A stretch of 64,000 nt of DNA, from NCBI RefSeq assembly GCF_029667115.1, contig NZ_JARUIU010000001.1, positions 186,001 to 250,000 on the forward strand. The letters are read 5' to 3'. This DNA comes from Jeotgalibacillus sp. ET6. GTDB lineage: Bacteria; Bacillota; Bacilli; Bacillales; Jeotgalibacillaceae. Below are positions 38,101 to 47,285 of the stretch, piece after piece. Numbering within the stretch: the first letter of the stretch is position 1; the number at the start of each line of letters is the position of its first letter. The notes under the pieces are model-generated. The model did no database searches, was not told where the DNA came from, and saw only the letters and a list, made by a program, of their open reading frames with translations. The position numbers were made by a program, and so were the translations under genes.

Positions 38101-39446
38101 ACTATGTATATCGTGCCGGAACAATCGGCACAGTTGCAGATAAGACCGCTTTTGGTTATGTGAAAGGCTATGCAGGTGATCGTAATCTGCACTACAGGGG
38201 AGCTGAAGTGGAGCGGCTGGCTCAAGGGTGTACAGGAGTAAAACGAACCACCGGCCAGCATCCCGGCGGTATCATCGTCGTACCGGACTATATGGATATT
38301 TACGATTTCACTCCTATTCAGTTCCCGGCTAATGACAGCACTTCAGAGTGGAAAACAACTCACTTTGATTTTCATTCCATACATGATAATTTGCTTAAGC
38401 TTGACATTCTGGGTCATGATGACCCGACGGTTATCCGGATGCTGCAGGACTTATCCGGCATTGATCCAAAAACCATACCGACAGATGACCCGGAAGTAAT
38501 GAAAATCTTCAGCGGAACTGAATCATTAGGCGTGACGCAGGATCAGATCATGTGTAAAACCGGAACTTATGGCATACCCGAGTTTGGAACCCGTTTTGTC
38601 CGTCAAATGCTTGAGGATACAAAGCCGACTACGTTTTCAGAGCTGGTTCAGATATCAGGTCTTTCCCATGGAACCGATGTATGGCTGGGGAACGCTCAGG
38701 AACTGATTCATAACGGCATTTGTGAGCTTTCGGATGTAATAGGGTGCCGGGATGATATTATGGTTTATTTAATCTATAAGGGGCTGGAACCGTCACTTGC
38801 CTTTAAAATCATGGAATTTGTGAGAAAAGGAAAAGGACTGACTCCGGAGTGGGAAGAAGAAATGAAAAAAAACAATGTACCTGAGTGGTATATTGACTCC
38901 TGTAAAAAAATCAAATATATGTTCCCAAAAGCCCACGCTGCTGCGTACGTATTAATGGCAGTAAGAATAGCCTACTTTAAAGTTCATCATCCAATTCTGT
39001 ACTACGCTGCATATTTTACAGTGCGGGCAGAAGATTTTGATTTAGAAGCTATGGCGGCAGGCTCGCAGATCATCAAGTCAAGAATGGAAGAAATTAATGC
39101 TAAAGGACTTGATGCATCTACTAAAGAAAAGAACCTGCTGACCGTCCTTGAACTGAGCCTCGAAATGTGTGAAAGAGGATACTCATTTAAGCAGGTTGAT
39201 TTATACAAATCAGATGCGAAGGATTTTATTATAGAAGGGGATTCACTGATCCCTCCTTTTAATGCGATACCGGGCCTTGGAACAAATGCTGCAATAAACA
39301 TTGTCCAGGCAAGAAAAAATGGAGAATTTTTATCAAAAGAAGATCTGCAAAAAAGAGGTAAGGTCTCAAAAACGATTATTGAGTTTCTGGATTCACAGGG
39401 ATGTCTTGAAGGATTGCCGGATCAGAACCAGCTTTCTCTTTTCTGA
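35130..39446 (+). CDS. polC: DNA polymerase III PolC, Gram-positive replicase
   Basis: PolC is the main leading and lagging strand replicase of low-GC Gram-positives, with built-in proofreading. The 1438-residue product has an N-terminal domain, an OB fold (about residues 240-325), a PHP domain ([16 protein letters not shown], about 336) interrupted by the DEDD exonuclease ([12 protein letters not shown], about 421; [11 protein letters not shown]). A Cys4-type zinc site follows (CPSC about 912, CPDC about 940). The polymerase catalytic aspartates are in [12 protein letters not shown] (about 966). The C-terminal end QNQLSLF is a beta-clamp binding motif. Length and all motifs are normal. GGGGGAAAT precedes the ATG. 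Confidence 0.98.
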   Translation: MNQSAELTKKEKFRLLLTQLNMTGDEYMKFLEDGEITRLSVHKNSKKWHFHFQFNDIVPCGVMNEFSMRLSQSFQHIAQVDFTVMTVSNTFSEEKITDYWSTCLKELQGIAPPLLSLLNNQLPVINGNRLLVKVSNETEGMQIKNKYAELLCSAFSKWGFPALTLQTEVSENQSTAEYDAFVESKKKEEEEWAKQAIVEMQKMEDSKQSDAPSGPVSIGYSIKPDEPVEIQTIQDEERKIAIQGLIFDAEVKELRSGRSLLTFKVTDYTDSILVKMFSRDKEDAAIMNSVKKGMWVRAKGSIQNDTFVRDLVMIAQDVMEIQPDLRKDSAPENEKRVELHLHTPMSQMDAVSSVSSLVAQAKKWGHKAVAITDHAVAQSFPEAYAAGQKNDIKILYGVEANLVDDGVPIAYNVSDRQLEDASYIVFDVETTGLSAVYDKIIELAAVKIKGGEIIDKFERFANPHHPLSATTINLTGITDDMVRNAPEIEDVLKDFHEWAENDILVAHNASFDMGFLNVGYRRIGLGKAPNPVIDTLELARFLHPEMKNHRLNTLAKKFEVDLTQHHRAIYDAEATGYILIKMLKKAQEKEIYNHNQLNDYMGVGEAFKRARPNHVTLLATSQAGLKNLFKLISISHLNYFYRVPRIPRSVLQKHREGLLIGSGCDKGEVFEGMMQKSSEEVEDMAAFYDYIELHPKPAYAHLIEMELIRDENNLEEIIKKIAAMADKLNIPAVATGNVHYLDPDDKVYRKILISSMGGANPLNRHELPDVHFRTTNEMLEEFKFLGEEKAKELVVTNSNKIADMIEDLKPIKDDLFTPKIDGADDEMRSMSYSMAHSIYGEVLPEIVEARLEKELKSIIGHGFAVIYLISHKLVKKSLIDGYLVGSRGSVGSSFVATMTEITEVNPLPPHYVCPSCKKSEFFDDGSVSSGFDLEDKNCPDCEIPFTKDGQDIPFETFLGFKGDKVPDIDLNFSGEYQPVAHNYTKDLFGEDYVYRAGTIGTVADKTAFGYVKGYAGDRNLHYRGAEVERLAQGCTGVKRTTGQHPGGIIVVPDYMDIYDFTPIQFPANDSTSEWKTTHFDFHSIHDNLLKLDILGHDDPTVIRMLQDLSGIDPKTIPTDDPEVMKIFSGTESLGVTQDQIMCKTGTYGIPEFGTRFVRQMLEDTKPTTFSELVQISGLSHGTDVWLGNAQELIHNGICELSDVIGCRDDIMVYLIYKGLEPSLAFKIMEFVRKGKGLTPEWEEEMKKNNVPEWYIDSCKKIKYMFPKAHAAAYVLMAVRIAYFKVHHPILYYAAYFTVRAEDFDLEAMAAGSQIIKSRMEEINAKGLDASTKEKNLLTVLELSLEMCERGYSFKQVDLYKSDAKDFIIEGDSLIPPFNAIPGLGTNAAINIVQARKNGEFLSKEDLQKRGKVSKTIIEFLDSQGCLEGLPDQNQLSLF

Positions 39447-39451
39447 TCCAT

Positions 39452-39480
39452 TTGCATCATAACGCAATATATGGTATTAT
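39452..39480 (+). promoter_or_regulatory. Sigma-A promoter of the rimP-nusA-infB operon
   Basis: TTGCAT (39452-39457), a 17-bp spacer and TATTAT (39475-39480), with an extended -10 (TGGTATTAT). It starts 6 nt after the polC stop. The predicted transcript begins near 39487 and has a leader of about 95 nt. Confidence 0.65.
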
Positions 39481-39513
39481 ACTGTTGGAAATACTACTGA
39501 TAACTCTGACGTC

Positions 39514-39549
39514 GAAAGAGTGGGTGCCGCCCGCTCTTTTGTGTTGTTT
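39514..39549 (+). terminator. Attenuator-like weak terminator in the rimP leader
   Basis: GAAAGAG-T-GGG pairs with CCC-G-CTCTTTT around a TGCCG loop, followed by an interrupted T tract (TTTTGTGTTGTTT). It lies within the 5' leader, between promoter and SD. In B. subtilis the matching leader has a NusA-dependent terminator that lets NusA limit its own operon (established for that species). The imperfect T tract here fits the same mechanism; this is an inference. Confidence 0.6.
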
Positions 39550-39582
39550 CAGACATTTTTCAAAGAATAATGGAGGAAACGG

Positions 39583-40053
39583 ATGAGTAAAATTATTGAA
39601 CTCGTAGAGCAATTAACCACCCCAATTCTAAATGATATGAACCTAGAACTTGTTGATGTTGAGTTTGTTAAAGAAGGTTCTAATTGGTTTTTAAGGGTTT
39701 ATATTGACAAAGAAAATGGTGTGGATATTGAAGAATGCGGGCAAGTTAGTGAGCGCCTGAGTGAAAAATTAGATGAGCTGGATCCAATTCAGCAGAACTA
39801 TTTTTTGGAAGTTTCTTCTCCGGGAGCAGAACGACCTTTAAAAAAGGAAAAAGATTTTCAAAAAGCAGTCGGCAAAAATGTGTTTGTTAAAACATATGAA
39901 CCGGTTGATGGCATGAAGGAAATCGAAGGCGTTTTAACCTCATATGATGGGATCACACTTGAAATCGCAGTTACAATCAAAACAAGAAAAAAAACGATGA
40001 CAATTCCAAAAGAAAAAGTGGCTAAAGCCAGACTGGCAGTCTCTTTTTCTTAA
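39583..40053 (+). CDS. rimP: Ribosome maturation factor RimP (YlxS)
   Basis: RimP assists 30S assembly, around S12 and S19 binding. The 156-residue product has the RimP_N start ([20 protein letters not shown], about residue 20-40) followed by [19 protein letters not shown] and the motif [27 protein letters not shown] precedes the ATG. It opens the nusA-infB operon as in most bacteria. Confidence 0.97.
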   Translation: MSKIIELVEQLTTPILNDMNLELVDVEFVKEGSNWFLRVYIDKENGVDIEECGQVSERLSEKLDELDPIQQNYFLEVSSPGAERPLKKEKDFQKAVGKNVFVKTYEPVDGMKEIEGVLTSYDGITLEIAVTIKTRKKTMTIPKEKVAKARLAVSFS

Positions 40054-40094
40054 TTGAACATGGTGCACGGGGCTTGAAGGGAGATGACAAATTA

Positions 40095-41219
40095 ATGAGT
40101 ACGGAATTATTGGATGCTTTGATTTTTCTCGAAAAAGAAAAAGGAATCGATCGAGAAGTATTGATTGATGCGATTGAAGCTGCTTTGGTTTCAGCGTATA
40201 AGCGGAATTTTAATCAGGCACAAAATGTGCGTGTGGATCTCAATCTCGACAACGGGTCTATGAGGGTTTTTGCCAGAAAAGAAGTAGTGGATGAGGTATT
40301 TGATTCACGTCTTGAAATATCTCTGGAAGATGCCCACGAAAAAGATCCCGCGTTTGAAGTTGGCGATATTGTTGAACTTGAGGTAACACCGCGTAATTTT
40401 GGGCGTATTGCGGCTCAAACAGCAAAGCAGGTAGTTACTCAGCGGGTAAGGGAAGCAGAACGCGGAATTATTTACACAGAATTTGTTGACCGGGAAGATG
40501 ACATTATGACCGGGATTGTTCAGCGTCAGGATCACCGCTTTATTTATGTGGCTCTTGGCAAAATAGAGGCGCTTCTGCCTTTAAATGAGCAAATGCCAAA
40601 CGAATCCTATAAGCCTCACGACCGGATAAAGGTTTATATTACAAAAGTCGAACGGACAACAAAGGGTCCTCAGATTTTTGTTTCACGAACACATCCGGGT
40701 CTGCTCAAAAGACTTTTCGAGGTTGAAGTGCCTGAAATTTTTGATGGAACAGTAGAAATTAAATCTGTTTCCCGTGAAGCAGGAGACCGTTCCAAAATTT
40801 CAGTTCACTCTGACAACGAGGAAGTGGACGCAGTAGGTGCCTGTGTAGGTTCAAAAGGAACCCGTGTACAGGCTATCGTGAATGAGCTGAAAGGTGAAAA
40901 AATTGATATCGTTGAGTGGTCTGAAGATCCTACAATTTTTGTGGCGAATGCATTGAGCCCGTCTAAAGTAGTGGATGTTCAGGTTAAAGAGGAAGACAAG
41001 GCCACCACAGTTGTTGTTCCTGATTACCAATTGTCACTTGCAATTGGGAAGCGTGGGCAAAACGCGCGGTTAGCAGCAAAACTGACGGGCTGGAAGATCG
41101 ATATTAAAAGTGAAACAGATGCGCGTGAACTGGGTATATACCCACGTGACGACCAGCCTTTGTTTACCGAAGAAGAGATGGATCAATCCTATACTTATTC
41201 GGATGATGATATCGAATAA
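40095..41219 (+). CDS. nusA: Transcription termination/antitermination factor NusA
   Basis: NusA binds RNA polymerase and nascent RNA and stimulates pausing and intrinsic termination. The 374-residue protein has the N-terminal domain starting [20 protein letters not shown], an S1 domain (about residues 135-200), and two KH domains ([40 protein letters not shown]). It ends with a short acidic tail; the AR repeats of E. coli NusA are absent, as normal in Firmicutes. ATG 40095 gives the conserved start; GAAGGGAG lies a little far upstream. Confidence 0.98.
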   Translation: MSTELLDALIFLEKEKGIDREVLIDAIEAALVSAYKRNFNQAQNVRVDLNLDNGSMRVFARKEVVDEVFDSRLEISLEDAHEKDPAFEVGDIVELEVTPRNFGRIAAQTAKQVVTQRVREAERGIIYTEFVDREDDIMTGIVQRQDHRFIYVALGKIEALLPLNEQMPNESYKPHDRIKVYITKVERTTKGPQIFVSRTHPGLLKRLFEVEVPEIFDGTVEIKSVSREAGDRSKISVHSDNEEVDAVGACVGSKGTRVQAIVNELKGEKIDIVEWSEDPTIFVANALSPSKVVDVQVKEEDKATTVVVPDYQLSLAIGKRGQNARLAAKLTGWKIDIKSETDARELGIYPRDDQPLFTEEEMDQSYTYSDDDIE

Positions 41220-41234
41220 AGGGAGCGAAAAAAC

Positions 41235-41513
41235 ATGCAGCCCAAAAGAAAGATTCCATTACGGAAATGTATCGCTACAAATGAGATGAAGCAGAAAAAG
41301 GAAATGGTCAGGATCGTCAGAACAAAAGAAGGCGATGTCTCCATTGATTTAACAGGAAAAAAATCAGGTCGTGGTGCTTATCTTTCCAAAGATAAGGATG
41401 CGATTTTAAAAGCACGCAAGAAAAATATACTAGCAAGCCACTTACAGGCAAAAGTAGATGATTCTATATATGATGAACTGCTTGCACAAGTGGAAGCGGA
41501 CCAGCCAAAATGA
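41235..41513 (+). CDS. rnpM: RNase P modulator RnpM (YlxR)
   Basis: This 92-residue basic protein has the YlxR signature: [22 protein letters not shown] near the start (given here in two parts: [20 protein letters not shown]) and [16 protein letters not shown]. YlxR binds the RNase P RNA in B. subtilis and modulates RNase P activity. It overlaps the next gene by 4 nt and lies in the conserved nusA-infB interval. Confidence 0.93.
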   Translation: MQPKRKIPLRKCIATNEMKQKKEMVRIVRTKEGDVSIDLTGKKSGRGAYLSKDKDAILKARKKNILASHLQAKVDDSIYDELLAQVEADQPK

Positions 41514-41818
41514 GCCAGCCTAAATGGATGTCTCTGCTCGGTCTTGCAACTCGGGCAGGAAAAGTGATATCAGGAGAAGAACTTGTCATAAAAGAAGTCA
41601 GGAATGGCAAAGCAAAGCTTGTTTTACTTGCAGAAGATGCTTCTGAAAATACAGCGAAAAAAATTACGGATAAAAGCCTGCATTATGGAATCCCTTTAAG
41701 AAGGGTAAACGACCGTTACACGCTTGGTCACTTAATTGGCAAAGAAGCCAGGGTAACAATTGCGGTACTTGATCCCGGATTTGCCAAAAAGCTGATCACA
41801 CTGCTCGATGAATCTTAA
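41510..41818 (+). CDS. rplGA: L7Ae-family RNA-binding protein YlxQ (RplGA)
   Basis: The 102-residue product is an L7Ae/L30e/S12e-fold protein; YlxQ binds kink-turn RNAs. It starts [24 protein letters not shown] and contains [20 protein letters not shown] and YTLGHLIGK, all typical. It overlaps rnpM by 4 nt, and its end lies 13 nt before the infB ATG. Confidence 0.93.
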   Translation: MSQPKWMSLLGLATRAGKVISGEELVIKEVRNGKAKLVLLAEDASENTAKKITDKSLHYGIPLRRVNDRYTLGHLIGKEARVTIAVLDPGFAKKLITLLDES

Positions 41819-41831
41819 CGGGGGTGAACGA

Positions 41832-44030
41832 ATGAGTAAAATACGTGTATATGAATATGCAAAAAAACAAAATGTCACCAGTAAAGAAGTCATTGACCTA
41901 TTAAAGACCATGAATATTGAAGTAAAAAATCATATGGCGACATTAGAAGGAGAGGCGATCACGAAATTGGATGCTTCTTATAATAAAGGAAATTCAACTG
42001 CACCCAAACAGGAAACAAAATCAGTAAAACAGGAAGGCAAGTCCCAAAGCCGTCCTCAGTCAGGGCAAAGCCAGGGCGGTAAACCCGCTCAGGGAAATAA
42101 CGCAAACAGAGGCCCTCAAAATCAGGGAGCTCAGGGAAATAGAGGCGGACAAAACCAGGGTGGAAAAGGCCGCAATTCAAACCAGCGCGGAATTAACCAA
42201 GGCGGACGCGGCGGGAAAAACCGCAATCAAAAGTCGAAGACGCCTTTCCAGCCTGCGCCGGTTAAACAAAAAGAACTTCCTGAAAAAATTACATTCGTTG
42301 AATCTTTGACAGTTGCTGAGCTGGCAAAGAAACTTCACCGCGAACCATCTGAAATCGTTAAAAAACTGTTTATGCTTGGAACGATGGCAACGGTAAATCA
42401 GGAGCTTGACAAAGACGGCATTGAATTAATTTGTGCTGACTATGGTGTTGAGGTCGAAGAAGAAATTCTGATCGACTCTACAGATCTTGAAACGTATTTT
42501 GAAGAAGAACAAAACGAAGCTGATCAAATTGAGCGTCCATCTGTTGTTACGATCATGGGTCACGTTGACCACGGAAAAACAACTCTTCTTGATTCAATCC
42601 GCAAAACAAAAGTAACTGAAGGCGAAGCAGGCGGTATTACTCAGCATATCGGAGCCTATCAGGTAGAAGTGAATGACAAGAAAATTACTTTTCTTGATAC
42701 ACCTGGACACGCCGCATTCACTACTATGCGGGCGCGTGGAGCTAAAGTAACAGATATCACAATCCTTGTTGTAGCTGCGGATGATGGTGTGATGCCTCAG
42801 ACAGTGGAAGCAATTAATCACGCCAAAGCAGCCGAAGTTCCAATTATCATTGCTGTAAACAAAATGGATAAACCTTCAGCTAATCCAGATCGCGTTATGC
42901 AGGAGCTGACAGAACATGGACTTGTTCCAGAAGCTTGGGGAGGCGATACCATTTTTGTTCCGGTTTCTGCATTAAACGGAGACGGAATAGACAACCTATT
43001 AGAGATGATTCTCCTTGTAGGCGAGGTTGAAGAATATAAAGCAAATCCTAAACGCCGTGCTTTAGGAACTGTTATTGAAGCAGAGCTGGATAAAGGACGT
43101 GGATCTGTAGCCACTTTACTTGTTCAGGATGGTACATTAAATGTAGGCGACCCGATTGTTGTAGGCTATACATTTGGACGTGTACGTGCAATGGTTAACG
43201 ACTTAGGGCGCCGTGTAAAATCAGCAGGTCCATCGACTCCTGTAGAGATCACGGGATTAAACGATGTACCTCAAGCGGGCGACCGGTTTGTTGTATTCGA
43301 GGATGAAAAAACAGCTCGTTCAATCGGTGAAACGCGTGCTCAGCAAGCACTTCAGGCACAGCGCGGCGAAAAAACAAGAGTAAGTCTTGACAATCTATTT
43401 GAACAGATGAAACAGGGAGAAATGAAAGATCTTAATGTAATTGTTAAAGGCGATGTTCAGGGTTCAGTAGAAGCCGTAGCAGCATCACTTCTTAAGATCA
43501 GTGTTGAAGGTGTTAATATTAAAATCATCCACACTGCAGTTGGAGCAATTACAGAATCTGATATTACTCTTGCTGCCGCTTCAAACGCCATTGTGATCGG
43601 CTTCAACGTTCGGCCTGATGCAAATGCCAAGCGTGCTGCAGATGCCGAGCAGGTGGATGTGCGCCTGCACCGTATTATTTATAAAGTAATTGAAGAAATT
43701 GAGTCAGCGATGGAAGGATTGCTTGATCCTGAATTCGAAGAAAAAGTAATTGGCCAGGCTGAAGTCCGTCAGACATTTAAAGTGTCCAAAGTCGGAACGA
43801 TAGCAGGCAGCTACGTTATTGATGGGAAGATCACCAGAGACAGCGGCGTACGTCTTCTTCGTGATGGCGTTGTTGTATTCGAGGGTGAATTAGATACCTT
43901 GAAGCGCTTCAAAGACGACGCAAAAGAAGTCGCAAAAGGCTATGAATGCGGAATTACAGTAAAAGGGTTCAATGACGTTAAAGAAGGCGACATTTTTGAA
44001 GCGTTTATCATGCAGGAAATCAAACGCTAA
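41832..44030 (+). CDS. infB: Translation initiation factor IF-2
   Basis: IF-2 is the GTPase that brings initiator fMet-tRNA to the 30S subunit. The 732-residue protein has an N-terminal IF2N domain ([20 protein letters not shown]), a long Gly/Gln/Asn/Arg-rich disordered linker (about residues 60-140), a second IF2N domain, the G domain (G1 GHVDHGKT at about 243, [13 protein letters not shown]), and C-terminal domains. GGGGGTG precedes ATG 41832; ATG 41808 upstream lies within rplGA and is not supported. ylxP starts on the last base. Confidence 0.98.
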   Translation: MSKIRVYEYAKKQNVTSKEVIDLLKTMNIEVKNHMATLEGEAITKLDASYNKGNSTAPKQETKSVKQEGKSQSRPQSGQSQGGKPAQGNNANRGPQNQGAQGNRGGQNQGGKGRNSNQRGINQGGRGGKNRNQKSKTPFQPAPVKQKELPEKITFVESLTVAELAKKLHREPSEIVKKLFMLGTMATVNQELDKDGIELICADYGVEVEEEILIDSTDLETYFEEEQNEADQIERPSVVTIMGHVDHGKTTLLDSIRKTKVTEGEAGGITQHIGAYQVEVNDKKITFLDTPGHAAFTTMRARGAKVTDITILVVAADDGVMPQTVEAINHAKAAEVPIIIAVNKMDKPSANPDRVMQELTEHGLVPEAWGGDTIFVPVSALNGDGIDNLLEMILLVGEVEEYKANPKRRALGTVIEAELDKGRGSVATLLVQDGTLNVGDPIVVGYTFGRVRAMVNDLGRRVKSAGPSTPVEITGLNDVPQAGDRFVVFEDEKTARSIGETRAQQALQAQRGEKTRVSLDNLFEQMKQGEMKDLNVIVKGDVQGSVEAVAASLLKISVEGVNIKIIHTAVGAITESDITLAAASNAIVIGFNVRPDANAKRAADAEQVDVRLHRIIYKVIEEIESAMEGLLDPEFEEKVIGQAEVRQTFKVSKVGTIAGSYVIDGKITRDSGVRLLRDGVVVFEGELDTLKRFKDDAKEVAKGYECGITVKGFNDVKEGDIFEAFIMQEIKR

Positions 44031-44308
44031 TGATCGCTTATGCGGAATGCGAGTTTAAAATTGATCATTCCCATTCTTTAAAAGAAAAAAGAGCCGTACT
44101 GCAGCGTGTGCTTTCCAGAGTAAAAAGGCAGTACAATATATCTATTGCTGAAGTCGACCATCAAGATGTGTGGCAAAGAACAACGATTGAGTTAGTTGCA
44201 GTAGCCTCCTCAAAAGATGCAGCGGAAAGAGAAATTCATCGAGCTTTAAAATTGATGGAATCTTTTCCTGAATGGGAGGCTGTCTCGATTGCTATCGACT
44301 TCATGTAA
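44030..44308 (+). CDS. ylxP: DUF503 protein YlxP
   Basis: The 92-residue product is a DUF503 family protein: AECEFKIDHSHSLKEKRAVLQ, then RVLSRVKRQYNISIAEVD and DVWQRTTIELVAVAS. YlxP homologues lie between infB and rbfA in most Bacilli and are linked by context with ribosome assembly; the molecular role is not established. TAATG coupling with infB. Confidence 0.92.
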   Translation: MIAYAECEFKIDHSHSLKEKRAVLQRVLSRVKRQYNISIAEVDHQDVWQRTTIELVAVASSKDAAEREIHRALKLMESFPEWEAVSIAIDFM

Positions 44309-44345
44309 ATGGATACCGACCATTTAAATGAGAGGTGATGCACCA

Positions 44346-44693
44346 ATGTCTTTACGATCGAATCGCGTCGGTGAACAAATGAAAAAAGAACTCGGCGATA
44401 TTATTGGCCGAAAAATGAAGGATCCCAGAATTGGTTTCGTTACGGTAACAGATGTTGAGGTCACAGGTGATCTTCAGCAGGCAACAGTTTATATAACTGT
44501 ACTTGGAGATGAAGAGCAGCGTGAAAACACCTTAAGAGGACTTGCGAAAGCAAAAGGGTTTATACGGTCTGAAATCGGGCAGCGTATCCGTTTGCGTAAA
44601 ACCCCTGAGCTCCTGTTTGAATTTGACGAGTCCATTGATACAGGAAACCGTATCGAATCATTGATCCGTGATTTAAAAGAAAGAGAACAATAA
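44346..44693 (+). CDS. rbfA: Ribosome-binding factor A
   Basis: RbfA helps mature the 5' end of 16S rRNA and the 30S subunit. The 115-residue protein has [40 protein letters not shown] and a C-terminal [19 protein letters not shown] (KH-like fold), all family signatures. GAGAGGTGATG precedes ATG 44346; ATG 44328 upstream lacks an SD. A terminator follows 5 nt after the stop. Confidence 0.97.
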   Translation: MSLRSNRVGEQMKKELGDIIGRKMKDPRIGFVTVTDVEVTGDLQQATVYITVLGDEEQRENTLRGLAKAKGFIRSEIGQRIRLRKTPELLFEFDESIDTGNRIESLIRDLKEREQ

Positions 44694-44698
44694 TAAGA

Positions 44699-44765
44699 AG
44701 CAGCAGACTATCCTTTAAAGGAGAGGCGTTTTATTCGCTTCAACATGGTCTGCTGCTCTTTTTGT
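44699..44765 (+). terminator. Long-stem terminator between rbfA and truB
   Basis: AGCAGCAGAC (44699-44708) and GTCTGCTGCT (44748-44757) form a perfect 10-bp stem followed by CTTTTTG. The 39-nt loop contains a small inner hairpin (GCG/CGC). Confidence 0.7.
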
Positions 44766-44806
44766 ATTTCATACTAGGTTTGTATGACGATGAAAGGAAT
44801 GGAACT

Positions 44807-45724
44807 ATGGACGGTATACTGGCAATTTGGAAAGAGTCTGGAATGACTTCACATGATTGTGTGTTTAAAGTGAGAAAAATTCTCCGTATGAAAAAGGTCG
44901 GTCATACAGGAACCCTTGATCCTGAAGTAGATGGAGTCCTTCCGATATGTTTAGGGAGAGCAACGAAGATTGCTGAATATATAACGGATTCAGGTAAATC
45001 CTATCGTGCTCAAGTCGTTCTCGGTTTATCGACGACAACGGAAGATGCACAGGGGGAAGCGGTAGAAACCAAAACGGTAGAAGATGAAATAAGCGAAGAA
45101 ACACTAGAAGAGGTACTCAGTCAGCTCACAGGAGAAGTTCGGCAAACCCCTCCTATGTACTCAGCAGTGAAGGTAAATGGGAAGCGGCTATATGAATATG
45201 CAAGAAAGGGAATTGAAGTGGAGAGACCCTCTAGAATCGTCAGCATTTATGATATTAGACTTGATAAAAATTCCCTGACTCATCAAAACGGAAGATTCAC
45301 CTTTACTATAGATATTGATTGCGGGAAAGGAACTTATATTCGGACACTTGCTGTCATGATTGGAGAATTACTCGGCTACCCTGCTCATATGTCAGCATTG
45401 ACACGCACCAGGTCCGCATCGTTTGCACCGGATGATTGTGTTACCCTATCTCAATTAGAACAGCTTGCTTCTGATCCTGTTTCAATGAAAGCAGTATTGC
45501 ACCCGCTGGAGACAGGTCTTTGTCAATTGAAGAAATACTTTATTAGTGATAAAGTTGCAAGTAGAGTTAAAAATGGATCTGTACTGCCAACACCGCCTGA
45601 CTGGAGCGGATCACAGGATGAACCGGTCGTATTATATGCTGAAGATAAGGCAGTCGCTATTTATCATCTTCATCCATCCAAAGAAGGACTTATTAAACCT
45701 GTAAAAGTGCTTTGGATCGATTGA
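44807..45724 (+). CDS. truB: tRNA pseudouridine synthase B
   Basis: TruB makes pseudouridine 55 in the T loop of tRNA. The 305-residue product has the catalytic Asp38 in VGHTGTLDPEVDGVLP. It also has YRAQVVLGLSTTTEDAQG and CGKGTYIRTLAVMIGELLG (the substrate-binding region). ATG 44807 follows AAAGGAATGG; the longer frame from 44762 lies across the terminator tail and is not supported. Confidence 0.97.
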   Translation: MDGILAIWKESGMTSHDCVFKVRKILRMKKVGHTGTLDPEVDGVLPICLGRATKIAEYITDSGKSYRAQVVLGLSTTTEDAQGEAVETKTVEDEISEETLEEVLSQLTGEVRQTPPMYSAVKVNGKRLYEYARKGIEVERPSRIVSIYDIRLDKNSLTHQNGRFTFTIDIDCGKGTYIRTLAVMIGELLGYPAHMSALTRTRSASFAPDDCVTLSQLEQLASDPVSMKAVLHPLETGLCQLKKYFISDKVASRVKNGSVLPTPPDWSGSQDEPVVLYAEDKAVAIYHLHPSKEGLIKPVKVLWID

Positions 45725-45738
45725 GAAAGGAATCGACA

Positions 45739-46683
45739 ATGGAAGTAATTACTCTGCATCATCCCCATTCGATAAAAAAAGAGGATCTCCCGGGACTTTC
45801 TCTTGCTCTCGGCTTTTTTGACGGTGTGCATTTAGGTCACCAGAAAGTCATTCAAACAGCGATAGATTACGCGAAGAAGAACGGGCTGAAAAGCGGCGTT
45901 ATGACGTTTGATCCTCACCCGTCAGTAGTTCTGAGTACAGAAAAAAAAGAAATTGACTACTTAACTTCTCTGGACAGAAAGATTGCTCTCTTTAAACAAA
46001 TGGGGCTTGACTACGCATTTATCGTCCGCTTCACATCAAACTTTGCAAACCTTGAGCCTCAGCAGTTTGTTGACAGGTACCTGATTGACCTTAATGTAAC
46101 CCATGTAACGGCAGGATTTGATTATACATATGGCAAATTCGGAAGAGGAACGATGGAAACTCTGCCTTTTCATTCCCGTCAGACATTCACCTCCACTACA
46201 GTAGGTGAAATGAAAGACCGCGAAGAAAAAGTCAGTTCAACACGCATCCGCAAAACCCTGCATGAAGGAAAAGTAGATGAAGCCAGGCAGCTGCTGGGCT
46301 ATTTTTACACTGTAGAAGGCGTTGTGGTTCACGGGGATAAAAGAGGAAGAAAAATCGGTTTTCCTACTGCCAATATCCAAGTCAGTCATCAGGGGCTCAT
46401 TCCGGCAACAGGTGTCTATGCAGTACGCCTTTTTGTTCATGATGAATGGTTTGAAGGTGTATGCAATGTTGGGTATAAGCCTACATTTAATGATCCCGAC
46501 CACAAAGCACTTTCGGTTGAAGTTCATTTATTTAACTATAATGAAAGCATCTACGGTGAAAAAGTTATGGTTGAATGGCATGTAAGAATAAGAAGTGAGC
46601 GGAAATTCAACGGGATTGAAGAGCTTGTTTTTCAAATTGAAAAAGATAAACAGGATGCCGTTGCCTATTTTAAATCCCCTTAA
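45739..46683 (+). CDS. ribF: Bifunctional riboflavin kinase/FAD synthetase RibF (RibC in B. subtilis)
   Basis: RibF converts riboflavin to FMN and FMN to FAD. The 314-residue protein has an N-terminal nucleotidyl transferase domain (LGFFDGVHLGHQKVI; AGFDYTYGKFGRG) and a C-terminal kinase domain (GRKIGFPTANIQ; GVCNVGYKPTF). AGAAAGGAATCG precedes ATG 45739, which is 14 nt after the truB stop, so the two are likely co-transcribed. No FMN riboswitch is seen or expected. Confidence 0.97.
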   Translation: MEVITLHHPHSIKKEDLPGLSLALGFFDGVHLGHQKVIQTAIDYAKKNGLKSGVMTFDPHPSVVLSTEKKEIDYLTSLDRKIALFKQMGLDYAFIVRFTSNFANLEPQQFVDRYLIDLNVTHVTAGFDYTYGKFGRGTMETLPFHSRQTFTSTTVGEMKDREEKVSSTRIRKTLHEGKVDEARQLLGYFYTVEGVVVHGDKRGRKIGFPTANIQVSHQGLIPATGVYAVRLFVHDEWFEGVCNVGYKPTFNDPDHKALSVEVHLFNYNESIYGEKVMVEWHVRIRSERKFNGIEELVFQIEKDKQDAVAYFKSP

Positions 46684-46691
46684 CGCGAAAC

Positions 46692-46720
46692 TTGCAGGTA
46701 CATGTCTTTTATGGTATATT
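46692..46720 (+). promoter_or_regulatory. Sigma-A promoter of rpsO
   Basis: TTGCAG (46692-46697), a 17-bp spacer and TATATT (46715-46720); the -10 is extended (TGGTATATT). It begins 9 nt after the ribF stop. Confidence 0.65.
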
Positions 46721-46726
46721 TAACAG

Positions 46727-46808
46727 GCATGAACATGAACCGTTGCTTGGCAACTCGATCACTCCAACGATTGCTCGGTAATTGGGGATTAAACTATTTT
46801 ACAGGAGG
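46727..46808 (+). promoter_or_regulatory. rpsO leader with two hairpins, candidate S15 control element
   Basis: The predicted 5' leader of about 90 nt has a hairpin GTTGC-TTG-GCAAC (46742-46754) and a second stem CCAAcgATT/AATTGG (46764-46785), just upstream of the SD ACAGGAGG. S15 represses its own translation through leader folds in several bacteria, including a Geobacillus species. Whether this leader binds S15 is an inference. Confidence 0.4.
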
Positions 46809-46816
46809 CTATAAAA

Positions 46817-47086
46817 ATGGCTATTACACAAGAACGCAAGAATGAATTGATTCAAGAGTACCGTACACATGAAGGAGATACAGGTTCAGCTGATGTTCAA
46901 ATCGCGATCCTGACTGAAGAAATCAACAACCTAAATGAACATCTTCGTACTCACAAAAAAGACCACCACTCACGTCGTGGACTGTTGAAAATGGTAGGAC
47001 GCCGTCGTAATCTTTTAACTTATTTGCGTACTAACGAGGTTTCTCGTTACCGTGAACTAATTAACAAGCTTGGACTGCGCCGATAA
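46817..47086 (+). CDS. rpsO: 30S ribosomal protein S15
   Basis: S15 is a primary 16S rRNA-binding protein. The 89-residue product matches the universal length and the signature [27 protein letters not shown] precedes the ATG. It has its own promoter and terminator, so it is probably a single-gene unit. Confidence 0.98.
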   Translation: MAITQERKNELIQEYRTHEGDTGSADVQIAILTEEINNLNEHLRTHKKDHHSRRGLLKMVGRRRNLLTYLRTNEVSRYRELINKLGLRR

Positions 47087-47098
47087 GAATGAATGCAG

Positions 47099-47126
47099 AA
47101 AAGCGGGACTTGTCCCGCTTTTTTAT
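47099..47126 (+). terminator. Intrinsic terminator after rpsO
   Basis: AAAAGCGGGAC (47099-47109) and GTCCCGCTTTT (47112-47122) form a perfect 11-bp stem with a two-base loop as drawn (in practice opened to about 4-6 nt), followed by a T run. Confidence 0.85.
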
Positions 47127-47152
47127 TAGCAAAAAAAATGGTATTTAAAATC

Positions 47153-47181
47153 TTGAATAAGATCATATGATCATTTAAATT
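47153..47181 (+). promoter_or_regulatory. Possible pnp promoter with a 12-bp palindrome in the spacer
   Basis: TTGAAT (47153-47158), 17 bp, TAAATT (47176-47181) is a moderate match. The spacer holds the perfect palindrome GATCATATGATC (47161-47172). It lies about 105 nt before pnp. No better promoter is seen in the rpsO-pnp gap. Confidence 0.3.
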
Positions 47182-47285
47182 CTACATAGTGGTAATGCTG
47201 TTGTTCGCTTCTGCATGCCGGAAGTATTGAACATGAAGGCTTTTATAAGGCAAGTTTCTATGTGATAAAAGAAAGGGGTTAAATA

